Assembly: GCA_943704525.1 (NCBI GenBank)
Contig: CALSCQ010000731.1
Span: forward strand, 1 to 23,921
Reading direction: 5' to 3'
DNA length: 23,921 nucleotides
From: Pigoraptor vietnamica
Taxonomy: Eukaryota; Opisthokonta; Filasterea
Shown here: piece after piece, positions 10,262-20,230 of the stretch
How positions within the stretch are numbered: the stretch's first letter is position 1
Layout: the number at the start of each line of letters is the position of its first letter
The notes under the pieces: generated by a model
What the model was told of the DNA's origin: nothing
Seen by the model: the letters and a program-made list of their open reading frames with translations, nothing else
The model's database searches: none
Translations under genes and position numbers: made by a program

Positions 10262-11443
10262 ATTTTGAACAGAGATCCTGCAAACGTGGATCGTCGCATC
10301 CACCTGGGCTGGTCCTCCGGGACCGGCCGGTCGCCCTCGGCCCGTCGCTTTGTGCAGACGGTGGCTGGCGGCGACCCCCACGGCGTTGAAGCGTTCTCCG
10401 CTCCGGTGTGTGGGCGTTACGCTTGTTGATGTTCAGAATCTGACCGAGTGACACGCAGTTTTATTCCTGAGAGTATTGTGTTTAGCCGCCGATTTGTCCT
10501 TTTGGCTGTTGTTCATGGCCGCCGTTGGAGACGCCAAATTTCATTGAGACTGGTTGTTTCTGATGCTCGCAGTGCGTTGAGAACCTCCGCCAACCCGCCC
10601 GTGCGCGTGCACGTGGCACGACGCGTCGCTCGAACAGGCGGTGCCGCAAGGCCCCCGCGCTCAGCGATAGCAATTATCCGCCGCTCCCGCGGGTGCGTAC
10701 GTTGGCTTGGCGCTTTGTGCCATCACGAAAATCTAATCTCTGTTTCATTGGCGGTTGTGCTTGTAGTCTGCCCCCGTGGTCGGGTGCGTCCCGCAGCCGT
10801 GCGAGCCCAAGAAGATTGCGCTCGTCCAGGTATGAGGCGATGCGTTTCTGTTGCACCCCCTATAGCTTCATCTCCAGTCCGCTCACACACGGAATGCGCG
10901 CAGCTTGTTGCGCCGAAGGTGGACGGCTCCGCTCTCAACTATGCGGCCGCCCTCGAGTCCGTTTATGTTCCTCCCCTTCGTCCGTTGCCGGCACCCCGTC
11001 CCTCGTGCTCGCGGCGCCCTGTTACGTCGTTCACGGTGAAGTCCAAGCGCGCGTCGTCTACTGCTCCGTCGACACCCACGCCTTCTTCGGTCGCCGTTGT
11101 TTCTAGCGCGGCGGGAAAGAAGAACCGCCGTGCCAAGGGCACGAAAACGGACAGCGCTCGTCCTCTTCGCAGCGTGCGCCCTCGTACGTCCGTGCGGCCG
11201 CTCTCGCCCTCGATGGCTCTTCGCGAACGCATTCGCCGCATTCGCAATGCTCGCAAAGCAACCCTCTCAAAGGGGTCGCGCGCCGCCGGTGCCGCCGTGG
11301 CCGGTGCACGCCGTGCTTCTTCCCAGCGCACGCGCGCGCTGCAGCCGATGTGGATGGCGCTGTCGCTGTCGTTCGCGTCGTGTATGTCTTCTACGGCCGT
11401 TCGTGGCCGATTCGAACCGCAGCCGTTCGCGGTCGCCTGCTAG
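10262..11443 (+). CDS. Hypothetical basic Ser/Arg/Pro-rich protein, 5' end unresolved
   Basis: I do not recognise this protein. Four exons join without phase breaks: 10262-10405, 10573-10692, 10767-10829 and 10904-11443 (TAG stop). The first three are exact multiples of three and all introns are GT-AG, which supports a real gene. The sequence contains RRIHLGWSSGTGRSPSARRF, SDSNYPPLP, EPKKIALVQ, NYAAALESVYVPPLRPLP and then a long low-complexity tail rich in Ser, Arg, Ala and Lys (SAAGKKNRRAKG, RERIRRIRNARKATLSKG). No membrane segment or signal peptide is evident, and the basic tail suggests nucleic-acid binding or a nuclear/nucleolar location. The start codon lies upstream: the exon ending at 10153 either shifts frame or has a stop. 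The stop is only 51 bp before the trpE ATG. Part of the C-terminal tail could in reality be non-coding. Confidence 0.5.
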
Positions 11444-11494
11444 CGCGGGATTTTCCATCGCCTCCGTGCTGTGTCGTCTGTCGACGTGCAGTTA

Positions 11495-14073
11495 ATGTCG
11501 AATATGGCCGCTTGTGAAATCCGCCCCACGCTGGACGAGGTGCGCGCCCTCTCCGCGCAGGGCAACGTCATCCCCGTCTTCTGCGAGGAGTTTGACGACC
11601 TTGTGACGCCCGTGTCGGCGTATCTCAAAATCGCCGATGGCTCGTCTTACTCGTTCCTCCTGGAGTCCGTGACTCAGGGGGAGCGACTTGGCCGGTACTC
11701 CTTTATCGGCGTGAACCCCTACGAAATCGTCAAGTGAGTATGCGCCACTCTGCATTTGTGCACAGAAAATTGGCACGTGTCACGCATGCGTCGATGAATT
11801 TCGCTTGCGCGCCTTCCCCGTCTTACCGCTGTTTCTAAACGCGGCTGTGTCTGGACAGGACGGGCGAGGGCCACTCCGTCACCGGCGATCCCCTCAAGCC
11901 CATTGAGGAGCGACTCAAGTCGGTCAAGTACGTTCCTGTCGCAGGGCTGCCCCCGTTCACCGGCGGCGCGATCGGTGGGTGACTGCGCGAACTTGAAAAT
12001 GTTGTTGGAGATGATTCCGGGCGCATGCGTATTGTGCGAATTTGCTCCTCAGGCATGCCCAGATGTACGTCGTCTCTACGCTCGGCACTCATATCATATC
12101 CAAAATTGACCCCTCTCTCTTTCCTTTGGCAATTCGCAGGCTTCGTCACCTACGACTGCGTCCGCTACTTTGAGCCGCGCACGAACCGCCCGCTGAAGGA
12201 CGGCCTCCCCTTTCTCCCCGAGGCCCTCTTCATGTTCTGCAACTCGCTCATCATCTTTGACCACATCCGGCACGCCGTCCGCATCGTCTCGCACGTGCGC
12301 CTCGATGGCCCCGTCGACGCCACGACGTCCGACCCTGTTGCGGCCGCGTACGAGCGCGCGTGCGTGGACGTGCGTGCGCTTCTTGCCCGCCTCCAGCGTC
12401 CGGACACGCCGATGCCCAAACAGGGACCCGTGAACCCGTCGACAGAGGGCGTCGATCCCAACCACAAGCGCACCGAGTACGAGGGGATGGTGCACTCGCT
12501 GAAGAAGCACATCAACTGCGGCGACATTATCCAGGCCGTGCCATCGCGTCGCCTCGTGCGCGACACGGACGTCCACCCGTTCAACATGTACAGGCACCTT
12601 CGCTCCCTCAATCCGTCGCCGTACATGTTCTTTGTCGACTGCGAGGACTTTCAGGTCGGTCCCTCGTGCGCTCTGTTTTGGTCTTTGGTTCTCATTCGTT
12701 TTAATGCCTTGTCAATGGTAGTGCGCTTGTTTACAATTTCTCATTGTTACACATGCCTACTCACGTGTACTCGCCTGCGGTGCACGTGAAACAGATCGTG
12801 GGCGCATCGCCAGAGACACTTGTCAAAGTGACTGCGGACGGCACTGTCATCAACCACCCCATTGCGGGCACGCGCAAGCGCGGTGCGACACCGGAAGAGG
12901 ACGAGGCACTCGCGCGCGAACTTCTCGCGGACGAAAAGGAGCGCGCAGAGCACATCATGCTCGTCGATCTCGGACGGAACGATGTGTGAGTGTCTTTTCC
13001 CTCTTTCATAAGTGGGGTCGATGGGTCTATGATTTTAGCTGATCGGACATCACTTCCCATTGTTGCGATGGTGCTTCGTGTGGTAATGTGAGAATGCATT
13101 CTGCTTCGCGTAACGTTTGTCCACGCGTCCTCGCAACAGCAACCGGGTTTGCGATCCGCGCACCGTCAAGGTCGACTCGCTCATGCATATCGAGCGCTAC
13201 AGCCACGTGATGCACATTGTCAGCCAGGTAAGCAGTGGGCGCGCGTCGTGTGTGTGTGTGTATGTGTGTGTGTATGTGTGTGTGTTTGGGGGGGGCTTGT
13301 GCGTGGCGGGTCGTTGGTCCGTTGCGGATGTTGTGGACTTGCGTTTTCTTCTTATTCGAACTAGTCGATCGGGGTTCATCCTCTATAACTGCCTTGAAAT
13401 GGTCTAATTCTAACTTATTCGCTCCTCGCCCCTTAGGTTTCGGGCAAGCTGCGGTCCAACCTGACGCCCTTTGACGCATTCCGTTCGATTTTTCCCGCGG
13501 GAACCGTTTCGGGTGCTCCGAAGATCCGCGCGATTGAGCTCGTGTACGACCTCGAGCAGGAGCGGCGCGGAATCTACGCCGGCGGAGTGGGCTACTTCAG
13601 CTTTGGCGGCGAGATTGACACGTGCATCGCCATTCGGTGCGTGTGTGTGCATTCCCTGCGGAGTGTGTGTTTGTGGAGGTGCCCTTGTCTGGACTCGCAT
13701 GCCCTCGCCTCGAGCGTAATACCGGTCTGACGCGTGTTGTTAATCGTGCAGCACTATGGTCATGCACGCGGGCAAGGCGTACCTCCAGTCGGGCGGTGGC
13801 ATTGTGTTTGACTCGAACGCCAAGGACGAGTACGAAGAGACGGTGCGTCTCGGGTGTCTATTCGACGCGGCGGCAGCAAATGCCCGCGTCTTTCTGTTTG
13901 CTGGATGCAAGTGCGGTTGTGTTCGTGTCCACGCGTGCGGCTGTAACGTGGGTAACGTGGCTCATCATCCCTGTCGAACGCAGGTGAACAAGCTCGGCGG
14001 CAACGTCGCCGCAATTCGCAAGGCGGAACAGTACTACGCCCGCCAGCAGCGCCTCGACGCCGATCGCCAGTGA
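11495..14073 (+). CDS. trpE: Anthranilate synthase component I (TrpE), 8 exons
   Basis: This is the chorismate-binding subunit that, with TrpG-supplied ammonia, converts chorismate to anthranilate, the first committed step to tryptophan. Exons: 11495-11733, 11859-11974, 12140-12654, 12795-12985, 13140-13227, 13437-13636, 13752-13842, 13984-14073. The total is 1530 nt (509 aa), close to the usual 500-520 aa, and all phases close. Motifs: LLES (55-58), the N-terminal tryptophan feedback site of the family; [24 protein letters not shown] (312-320); [11 protein letters not shown] (343-353); [24 protein letters not shown] (405-417). The LLES motif suggests feedback control by tryptophan. No transit peptide is obvious, so it is probably cytosolic. 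The first ATG of the frame is used; a second lies nine bases on. A CAG acceptor-like site ends 3 nt before the ATG. Intron 5 is GT-rich. Confidence 0.97.
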
Positions 14074-14149
14074 CCGAACACGGACGTCATTTCCCCTGTG
14101 AGCACACTCCAACACAATCGTCGACAAAGCGAGCGAAAGAGTGCCAAAA

Positions 14150-15301
14150 ATGACTGACAAGGGCGGCGAATTGATCAAGGAGCGCCCTCTGCCTGACGTC
14201 ATCGACTGGGGCGGCAACACGCCCCGCTGCGTCATGGTCGACAACTACGACAGCTTCACGTGGAACATCTACCAGTACCTCTGCCAGCTCGGCGCGGACG
14301 TCACCGTCGTGCGTAATGACGCCGTCACCGTGGAGGACATTGCGCGGATGAACCCGACGCACGTCGTCATCTCTCCGGGTCCAGGTGCGGTCTTGCGCAG
14401 TGTCCTTTTCGTCGTTGCATGTGTTCAGGCTCATCTGGCGTTTGTGTGCCCCTTTCGTGTGCGTCTATCGCCATGCGATGTGTCTTGCTGTTCTCTGATA
14501 GCGCCACTCACGCACTCGCACACAAATGCTCCTGCAGGCCATCCATCGACGGATTCGGGCATTTCGCCTGACGTTATTCGCCGCTTTGCGGGCGTCATTC
14601 CCGTCCTCGGCGTTTGCCTCGGCGAGCAGGCCATGTACGAGGTGTATGGCGGGAAGGTACGTGCCGAGCGGGTTTGCATCTCGTTGTTCGTTTACATGCG
14701 CGTCTGTTTGTGCGTGTGTGGTGTGCCTGTGTGGCGTGCGTGCATAATCGTGTGCTGATACTTCTCTATCGTCGGTTCTCGCAATCGTCGTCGGCAGGTC
14801 ATCCACGCCGGCGAAATCATGCACGGCAAGACGTCGCTAGTGCGCAACGACGGCAAGGGGCTTTACAAGGGACTGCCCTCCGAGTTTGAGGTCATTCGGT
14901 ACCACTCGCTCGCTGGGGACAAGTCGTATGTCCCCCCGGACCTGGAGGTGCGCCATGCGAATAGTCATCAACTCGCGTAGTCTGTTTATCAACTCGCGTC
15001 ATTTGTGGAGTGTTCGCGGCGGTATAATTGCTGCCAGTCTGGGACGTGCTACCAGTTACTCCCAGACCCACGTGACCTATTTTGTGTCTCGCCGAGTTTC
15101 CGCGAGTCCTCATCTTTTCCACCCTCTTTGCCTCAGGTGACGTCGACGACGGCAAGTGGCGTCATCATGGGCGTTCGCCACCGCACCCTCTGCGTGGAGG
15201 GCGTCCAGTACCATCCCGAGTCGATCAAGAGCGACTATGGCAAGTCAATGTTCCTCAACTTCCTCCGCTGGCGTTCGGGCACGTGGGGCGACAACCTCTG
15301 A
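14150..15301 (+). CDS. trpG: Anthranilate synthase component II (TrpG, glutamine amidotransferase), 4 exons
   Basis: This class I glutamine amidotransferase supplies ammonia to TrpE. Exons: 14150-14384, 14538-14656, 14798-14947, 15137-15301; 669 nt (222 aa), which is single-domain length. Motifs: [16 protein letters not shown] (29-44), [15 protein letters not shown], nucleophile Cys105 in [17 protein letters not shown], and His194/Glu196 in QYHPES, so the catalytic triad is complete. The nucleophile loop reads GEQ where GHQ or GQQ is commoner. The sequence looks most like the G domain of fungal TRP3/trpC proteins, but it ends right after the domain instead of continuing into indole-glycerol-phosphate synthase. 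It starts 76 bp after trpE and stops 66 bp before trpD. Confidence 0.97.
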
Positions 15302-15367
15302 GCGCGTGAAAGAGAACAGGCGTCTGCGTCGGGCTTCTTTTAGTACTCGTTGTGCTGCATTGAGACA

Positions 15368-17070
15368 ATGGCGAACATCAAGACTTGCCTGAAGCACCTC
15401 ACGTCCGTGCCGCGGACGGCGCCATCGCACGACGAGCTCAAGCGCGCGTTTGGCGAAATTTTGTCGGGCGAAGCGACCGACGCCCAAATTGGAGCATTCC
15501 TTGTCGCCCTCAAGGCAGCCGGTGCGTTGCGGTGTTGTTGTATGTTGTTTTGTGTGGGGGTTAGTGAGTCAAAGTAGGGCGCGTCCAGTTTTGCTTCCGC
15601 CTGCTTTGTGGCTCGGGTTTTTACAGAATTTCTTATTTTTGTTGCATTGTTCAGGTGAAACGGCCGAACACCTTGCCGCGTGCGCGGAGGCGATGAACGA
15701 AGTCGCTATCCAGTGCCCGCTGGGTGAGTATGGCGCCTGGCCGGTACCGTGCCGCGCGATACCCAATGTGTTGCTGACCTTCTGCGTATTGTGCCTTCCT
15801 GCAGAGTTTGACGTGTACGACATCGTCGGCACCGGCGGCGACGGCCACGGGACATTCAACGTGTCGACAGCCGCAGCGATTGTCGCGGGCGCCGCTGGCG
15901 TGCGCGTGGGAAAGCACGGCAACAGGTGCGCGCGTGCTCGTTATCCCTAGGTGTTTCATGATGTCGTGAATTTCAAACGATGCGCAAAGTCTGGAAGCCT
16001 CTTTTTTTGTGCACGCATATCTAGTGGCGGACGTGGCTCGTTAGTTATTCACACGCCTTGTGTCCGGACTTGCGCAGGTCGGCGTCGTCGCCCAGTGGCT
16101 CTGCGGACGTGCTTGAAGCACTCGGCGCGCGCATCGCCATTGGCCCCGAAGTCGTGCGCGAGTCGCTGTCCCGCGCGGGCTTTTGCTTTCTGTTTGCGCA
16201 GACATTTCACCCTCTGCTCAAGCGCGTGGGAGTCATACGGTGGGCGCAACTGCGTGTGCGCGTGCTCGGTTGAAAATGGCCTCTGCCGCACACTCCGCAT
16301 CATATTAAGTATCTAGTGTCTCTTGCGAACAGCCTTGGTGCTTGTTAACTATCGTCTCATAGTCCCCTTCCCTTTCACTCTCTGTTATTCCAGGCGAGAG
16401 CTGGGTGTCCGTACGATCTTCAACCTCATCGGGCCGCTCTGCAACCCCGCGCGTCCCCGCGGCACCGTCGTGGGCGTCGCCAGTCGCGACGTGGGCGCAA
16501 TGATGGCTCAAGCGCTCGTGCGAACGGGCGTCAAGAGGGGAATGGTCGTGTGCGGCAGCGAGGGTCTTGACGAGGTGCGCTCGAGTGGTTTGATTGCGTT
16601 GCCGTGTTATGGCCGCTTTTAACTGCGGCGTTGTCGCACACTGTTACTCCCCTTTTGTCGCACACTGTTACTCCCCTTGGACTCATTTTCTTGCCCTGAC
16701 TCTCCTTTCTTCATCGGCCACGCAGATTAGCCCGGCGGGCGTGACGCACGTGTGGCGCATCCACGACGACGGCTCCATTCGCGAGCTGTCGATCAGTCCC
16801 ACGGACTTTGGACTCCCTCTCTATCCCCTCGAGGCGATGGTTGGAGGCAGCCCCACCGACAACGCCGGCATCATGCGCGCCGTGTTCGCTGGCACGCGTT
16901 CGCCCATCGCGGACTTTGTCGTCATGAACGCAGCCGCGCTCATCCACGTGGCGGGCCTTGTGCCTGAGGGCGATTACAAAGCGGCCGCTGCGCTTGCACG
17001 TGCTGCCATTTCGGACGGACGCGCGTCCAAAGCACTCGAGGCGTACGTCGCGGCCTCCAACGGACTGTGA
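15368..17070 (+). CDS. trpD: Anthranilate phosphoribosyltransferase (TrpD), 6 exons
   Basis: The enzyme transfers phosphoribosyl from PRPP to anthranilate. Exons: 15368-15521, 15655-15723, 15805-15925, 16078-16239, 16394-16574, 16726-17070; 1032 nt (343 aa), the normal family length, with all phases closing. Motifs: [14 protein letters not shown] (83-96), the PRPP-binding loop; KHGNR (111-115); [44 protein letters not shown] near the C-terminus. The KHGNR and RRELG motifs are each split by an intron and are restored exactly by splicing. The ATG is preceded by a pyrimidine-rich acceptor-like site (AG at 15342-15343). Intron 5 contains a perfect 24-bp tandem duplication. Confidence 0.97.
16631..16678. 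repeat. Perfect 24-bp tandem duplication in trpD intron 5
   Basis: 16631-16654 and 16655-16678 are identical, beginning TTGTCGCACACTG. They lie inside intron 16575-16725, and the lack of divergence implies a recent event. Confidence 0.95.
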
Positions 17071-17331
17071 AACACCTGCACACCTCTCTCCTATTGCCCG
17101 TTTTCGTCGTTACCTTTGCAATTGCTTCTGTTTTGTTTTAGTGTCGTAATACCCCCTTCATACGCTTCGTTCACTAGTGTACGTTTCCACTTTCGTTCCT
17201 TTCGTGTCTTCGTCTATCGTTTCTGCGTCTGCTCTGTGCCTGCGTGCGTGCGCGTGCGTTCTACGTCCCATTCCGCCTTCTCTCCTCCGAGCCTCGCTGC
17301 CTGAGGCGCTCGCGAGTGGGAGACCGCGAGA
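17071..17331 (+). promoter_or_regulatory. Intergenic region trpD to trpC-trpF, pyrimidine-rich
   Basis: This 261-bp gap is the widest in the trp cluster. It is strongly T/C-rich on the coding strand from about 17085 to 17295 and contains a CACTAGTG palindrome near 17173. It may combine the trpD 3' end with a promoter for trpC-trpF. I see no TATA-like box or gene. Confidence 0.4.
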
Positions 17332-19896
17332 ATGTCGGACGGCAAGCAGCAGACAATCCTCGAGCGCATTGTCGCTCGTCGGCGCCAAGACGTGCTCGAC
17401 GCGAAGGCGTCCCTCTCTCTCGACGCCCTTCGCGACGCCGTGCTGTCCGGACGCTACGATGCGGAGTTTCCCATTCTGGACTTCCACGCGGCGCTGGCCA
17501 AGGGCGGTCCGATGGCGCTGCTCGGGGAGATCAAGCGCGCGTCGCCGAGCCTGGGTGACATCTGTCCGGACATCAACGCGCCCGCGAGGTGTGTCCTCGT
17601 GTGTTGCGTTCGAGATGGAGTGTGTGTGGTGGATGTGTACAAGATTCACTGTTGTTTTGCCTTTGTAACGTCCCGCGGTTTCACGCAGGGCGGTTGAATA
17701 CGCGTGCGGCGGTGCGTCCGCCATTTCTGTGCTCACAGAGCCGACATGGTTCAAGGGCACACTCGCCGACATGGCCGCAATCAGGCGCGCAGTGTCTGCC
17801 CTTGGCACGAGCAGGTGTGTGTTAGTGGGCGCCTCTGCTTTCCGCGTGTCTGCTGCATATGTGTTAGAGCGCGAGTCTGCTTGTCTAAATTATTGTACTG
17901 AATTTACGTTGTGGGGGCAGAGGAATTCGCCATGCGCACAAGTGCCCCCCGCTCATCATGTGCGCTGCGCAGGCCCGCCATTCTCCGCAAGGACTTTGTC
18001 GTCGATGAGTACCAGGTGTATGAGGCGCGCGCACACGGCGCCGACAGCCTCCTCCTCATCGTCAAGGTGGGAAAATTGTTGCTCCCTTCGTCTAGTGTTC
18101 TCGTTTTCTGTGCTTTTTTTAAGTGTTGAATCGCCGTACCGATCCCACTGTCACCAACCCGGGCGGTTGTGGCTCAACCGGTCACCTGCTTTCGTTTTCC
18201 TCATCTTAGTGTTGAGGGTAAAATTTCTCGTTTTCTCAGCGTTGCATTCGCTGTAAACCATTCATTGCCACCAACCCTTTCTCCTTCCTTCGTCACTTTA
18301 TACTCAGGTGTTGACCGACGCCGAGCTCTCTGCGCTGTTGGCGCTCTCGCGCTCGCTTCGCATGGAGCCGCTTGTCGAGATCACGGATGCGGAGGAGATG
18401 CGGCGCGCACTTGCGGCGGGGTCACGTGTCATCGGCGTCAACAACCGCAACCTCCACGACTTCAAGGCATGTCACGTGCCCGTTCACAGCACGCTAGCTC
18501 TTGGAACTGCTGTGTGTTGATGATGCTCGCGCGTGCGTGTGCGTGCGCTGGCTTGTCTTCGTGCGCTGGCTTGTCTTCGTGCGCTGGCTTGTCTTCGTGC
18601 AAGTGTCTTGTGCGTCATGTTCATGGAAGGAAGTGTCGTCTCGTTTTTTCACTCGCATTCGCTGACTTGTGACTGTCCGATGTGCGCAGGTGGACATGAC
18701 GCGCACGGAGGCGGTCGCAAGCCTGGCACCCGAGGGCGTCATTCTCGCGGCGCTCAGCGGAATCTCGACGCGTGCGGATGTCGTGAGGTATGCTAGTGCG
18801 CAGTTGCATTCTTCTATCGATCATCTGGCCCTCACACGCCTATTTCTACGCTCGTTATGAAGGTATGCGACAGTGGGCGCTTCCGCCATCCTCGTCGGAG
18901 AGGCCCTCATGAGGGCGCGTGACCCGGGCCGTTTCGCGCGGTACGTTCACCAGACTCTGTGTGTGTGCAAGTGGTGTGGGCGGCTGTGTGTGCAATTGTG
19001 TTTGTGTGCTTGTGTGAGTTTGTGGCCTACGCATGATCCACATTAGCTTTCGCATCAACGTAGCTGTGTTTGACATGTCACCCTCTTGGCATGTCCACAC
19101 CCTCAGCTATCTCCTCGGCACGAGTAAACCGTCCGATGCCATCGTCAAGGTGTGCGGCGTGCGCGACGTCCCCTCCGCCCTCGTCGCAGCGTCCGCAGGC
19201 GCCGACATGATCGGCCTCATCTTCGCCAATTCGAGGCGCAAAGTAGACAACGCAACCGCCAAAGACATCGTCGCAGCCGTCGCATCGACACGCAAGGCCA
19301 AAGTCGAGGCGTGGAAGGGCCCGGTCGTCGCCGCATGCGGCGCGGGAGGATGGCATGCGTCGTGCGCCGACCTGCTGCTACGCGCGATACACTACACGGG
19401 GCCGCTCGTCGTCGGCGTCTTCTCGGATCAGTCCGAAGAGGAGATACGGGCGGTCGTCGAGGCGACTGGCATCGATATTGTGCAACTCCACGGAAGCGCC
19501 GAGGCTGCGGATATCGCCAAGCGCATCTCGAGGCCGACCATTCGCGCGGTGCACGTGGGAGAGAAGGACACGGCGGACGACGTGCGCGCGCGCGTGGCAT
19601 CGACCGTGGGCCATGATATCGCCGTCTTGCTCGACACGAAAGTGGGGACGGGGATGCAGGGCGGCCACGGCGTGGCGTTTGATTGGGCGATCGCTAAGGA
19701 CGTCACTGCGCGCGGTGTGTCGGGTGGCCCATTTCCCGTCTTGCTCGCCGGCGGGCTCACGCCGGAGAACGTTTGCGGCGTGCTCTCCTCCGTTGCGGTC
19801 GCCGGAGTGGACGTCTCGAGCGGCGTTGAAACGGACGGCGTTAAGGATCCCGAGAAAATTCGCGCGTTCGTCGGAAGCGTGCGTGCGCACTGCTAG
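17332..19896 (+). CDS. trpCF: Bifunctional indole-3-glycerol-phosphate synthase / phosphoribosylanthranilate isomerase (TrpC-TrpF), 7 exons
   Basis: The fusion catalyses the isomerase (F) and ring-closing (C) steps that give indole-3-glycerol phosphate. Exons: 17332-17588, 17689-17814, 17973-18066, 18308-18466, 18690-18787, 18863-18940, 19107-19896; 1602 nt (533 aa). The TrpC domain (about 1-270) has [51 protein letters not shown] and [13 protein letters not shown] instead of the bacterial SESGI is the fungal form. The TrpF domain (about 272-533) has KVCGVRD (Cys287), [17 protein letters not shown] (Asp447) and [24 protein letters not shown], again fungal TRP1-like. The intron at the domain joint (18941-19106) is phase 2 and restores RFARYLLG. 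The TrpF half is one 790-bp exon. The donor at 18467 is GC (AAG|GCATGT); using GT ten bases on would add three residues. Confidence 0.95.
18467..18689 (+). other. GC-AG intron (trpC-trpF intron 4)
   Basis: The exon ends TTCAAG, the intron starts GCATGT and ends GTGCGCAG before GTGGACATG. The product [11 protein letters not shown] matches the family block without gaps. A GT at 18476 would add Ala-Cys-His in frame and is the alternative. Confidence 0.65.
18543..18596. repeat. Three perfect tandem copies of an 18-bp unit in trpC-trpF intron 4
   Basis: The unit GTGCGCTGGCTTGTCTTC is repeated three times without a mismatch, within the GC-AG intron. Confidence 0.95.
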
Positions 19897-19941
19897 CGGC
19901 AATTTGTGGGCGTGTTGGCGTGTGGTGTTGAAGCATTGTTT

Positions 19942-20055
19942 GCGTGAGGGCGTCATTTCGTTGTTCGTTCGTCGTGCGCGTTTCCTTAGTGTGCGTGTCG
20001 CGTGAGGGCGTCATTCGTTGTTCGTTCGTCGTGCGCGTTTTCTTAGTGTGCGTGT
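19942..20055. repeat. Tandem duplication (58 + 56 bp) downstream of trpC-trpF
   Basis: Copies 19942-19999 and 20000-20055 both begin GCGTGAGGGCGTCATT and differ only by a short indel and a substitution. They lie just past the trpC-trpF stop, in the 3' flank or UTR. Confidence 0.9.
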
Positions 20056-20200
20056 GTTGGAGTAAAGCGTGGAGTGAAGCGCAGTGTCTGCAATTCGGAT
20101 GTCGTGGGCGACCAGCGTTGCGTGCGGTGCGTGTTCCCTCCGATGCAGTCTCGCCAGACTGTACAATGCCTGTTGAGATTCAGAGGGCGCACACAACCAA

Positions 20201-20218
20201 GGGCTCTAATTGGAGCCC
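20201..20218. promoter_or_regulatory. Inverted repeat GGGCTC-TAATTG-GAGCCC
   Basis: Two perfect 6-bp arms flank a 6-bp spacer, upstream of the DUF72 gene. It could be a dimeric protein site or a hairpin in the trpC-trpF 3' end. Confidence 0.45.
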
Positions 20219-20230
20219 AACGCGCGGGTA

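Noticed and set aside
10262-10405. Similarity of RRIHLGWSSGTGRSPSARRF to the RNA-binding domain of histone stem-loop-binding protein
   Set aside because: The spacing is only partly similar, and the conserved Lys after Gly, the Tyr pair and the downstream Trp are missing.
10904-10970. A PAM2-like (poly(A)-binding-protein-interacting) motif around ALNYAAALESVYVPP
   Set aside because: The Leu-Asn and Ala positions fit, but the Phe-x-Pro is displaced by three residues, so the match is not reliable.
11495-19896. Recent transfer of an intact bacterial trp operon
   Set aside because: The genes hold 21 spliceosomal introns, share the base composition of their neighbours and carry fungal-type motifs; only an old transfer would remain possible.
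19033-19896. trpF as a separate gene starting at the ATG at 19033
   Set aside because: The phase-2 intron 18941-19106 joins the TrpC and TrpF domains exactly, and the leader residues from 19033 resemble nothing in the family. Kept only as a possible alternative product.
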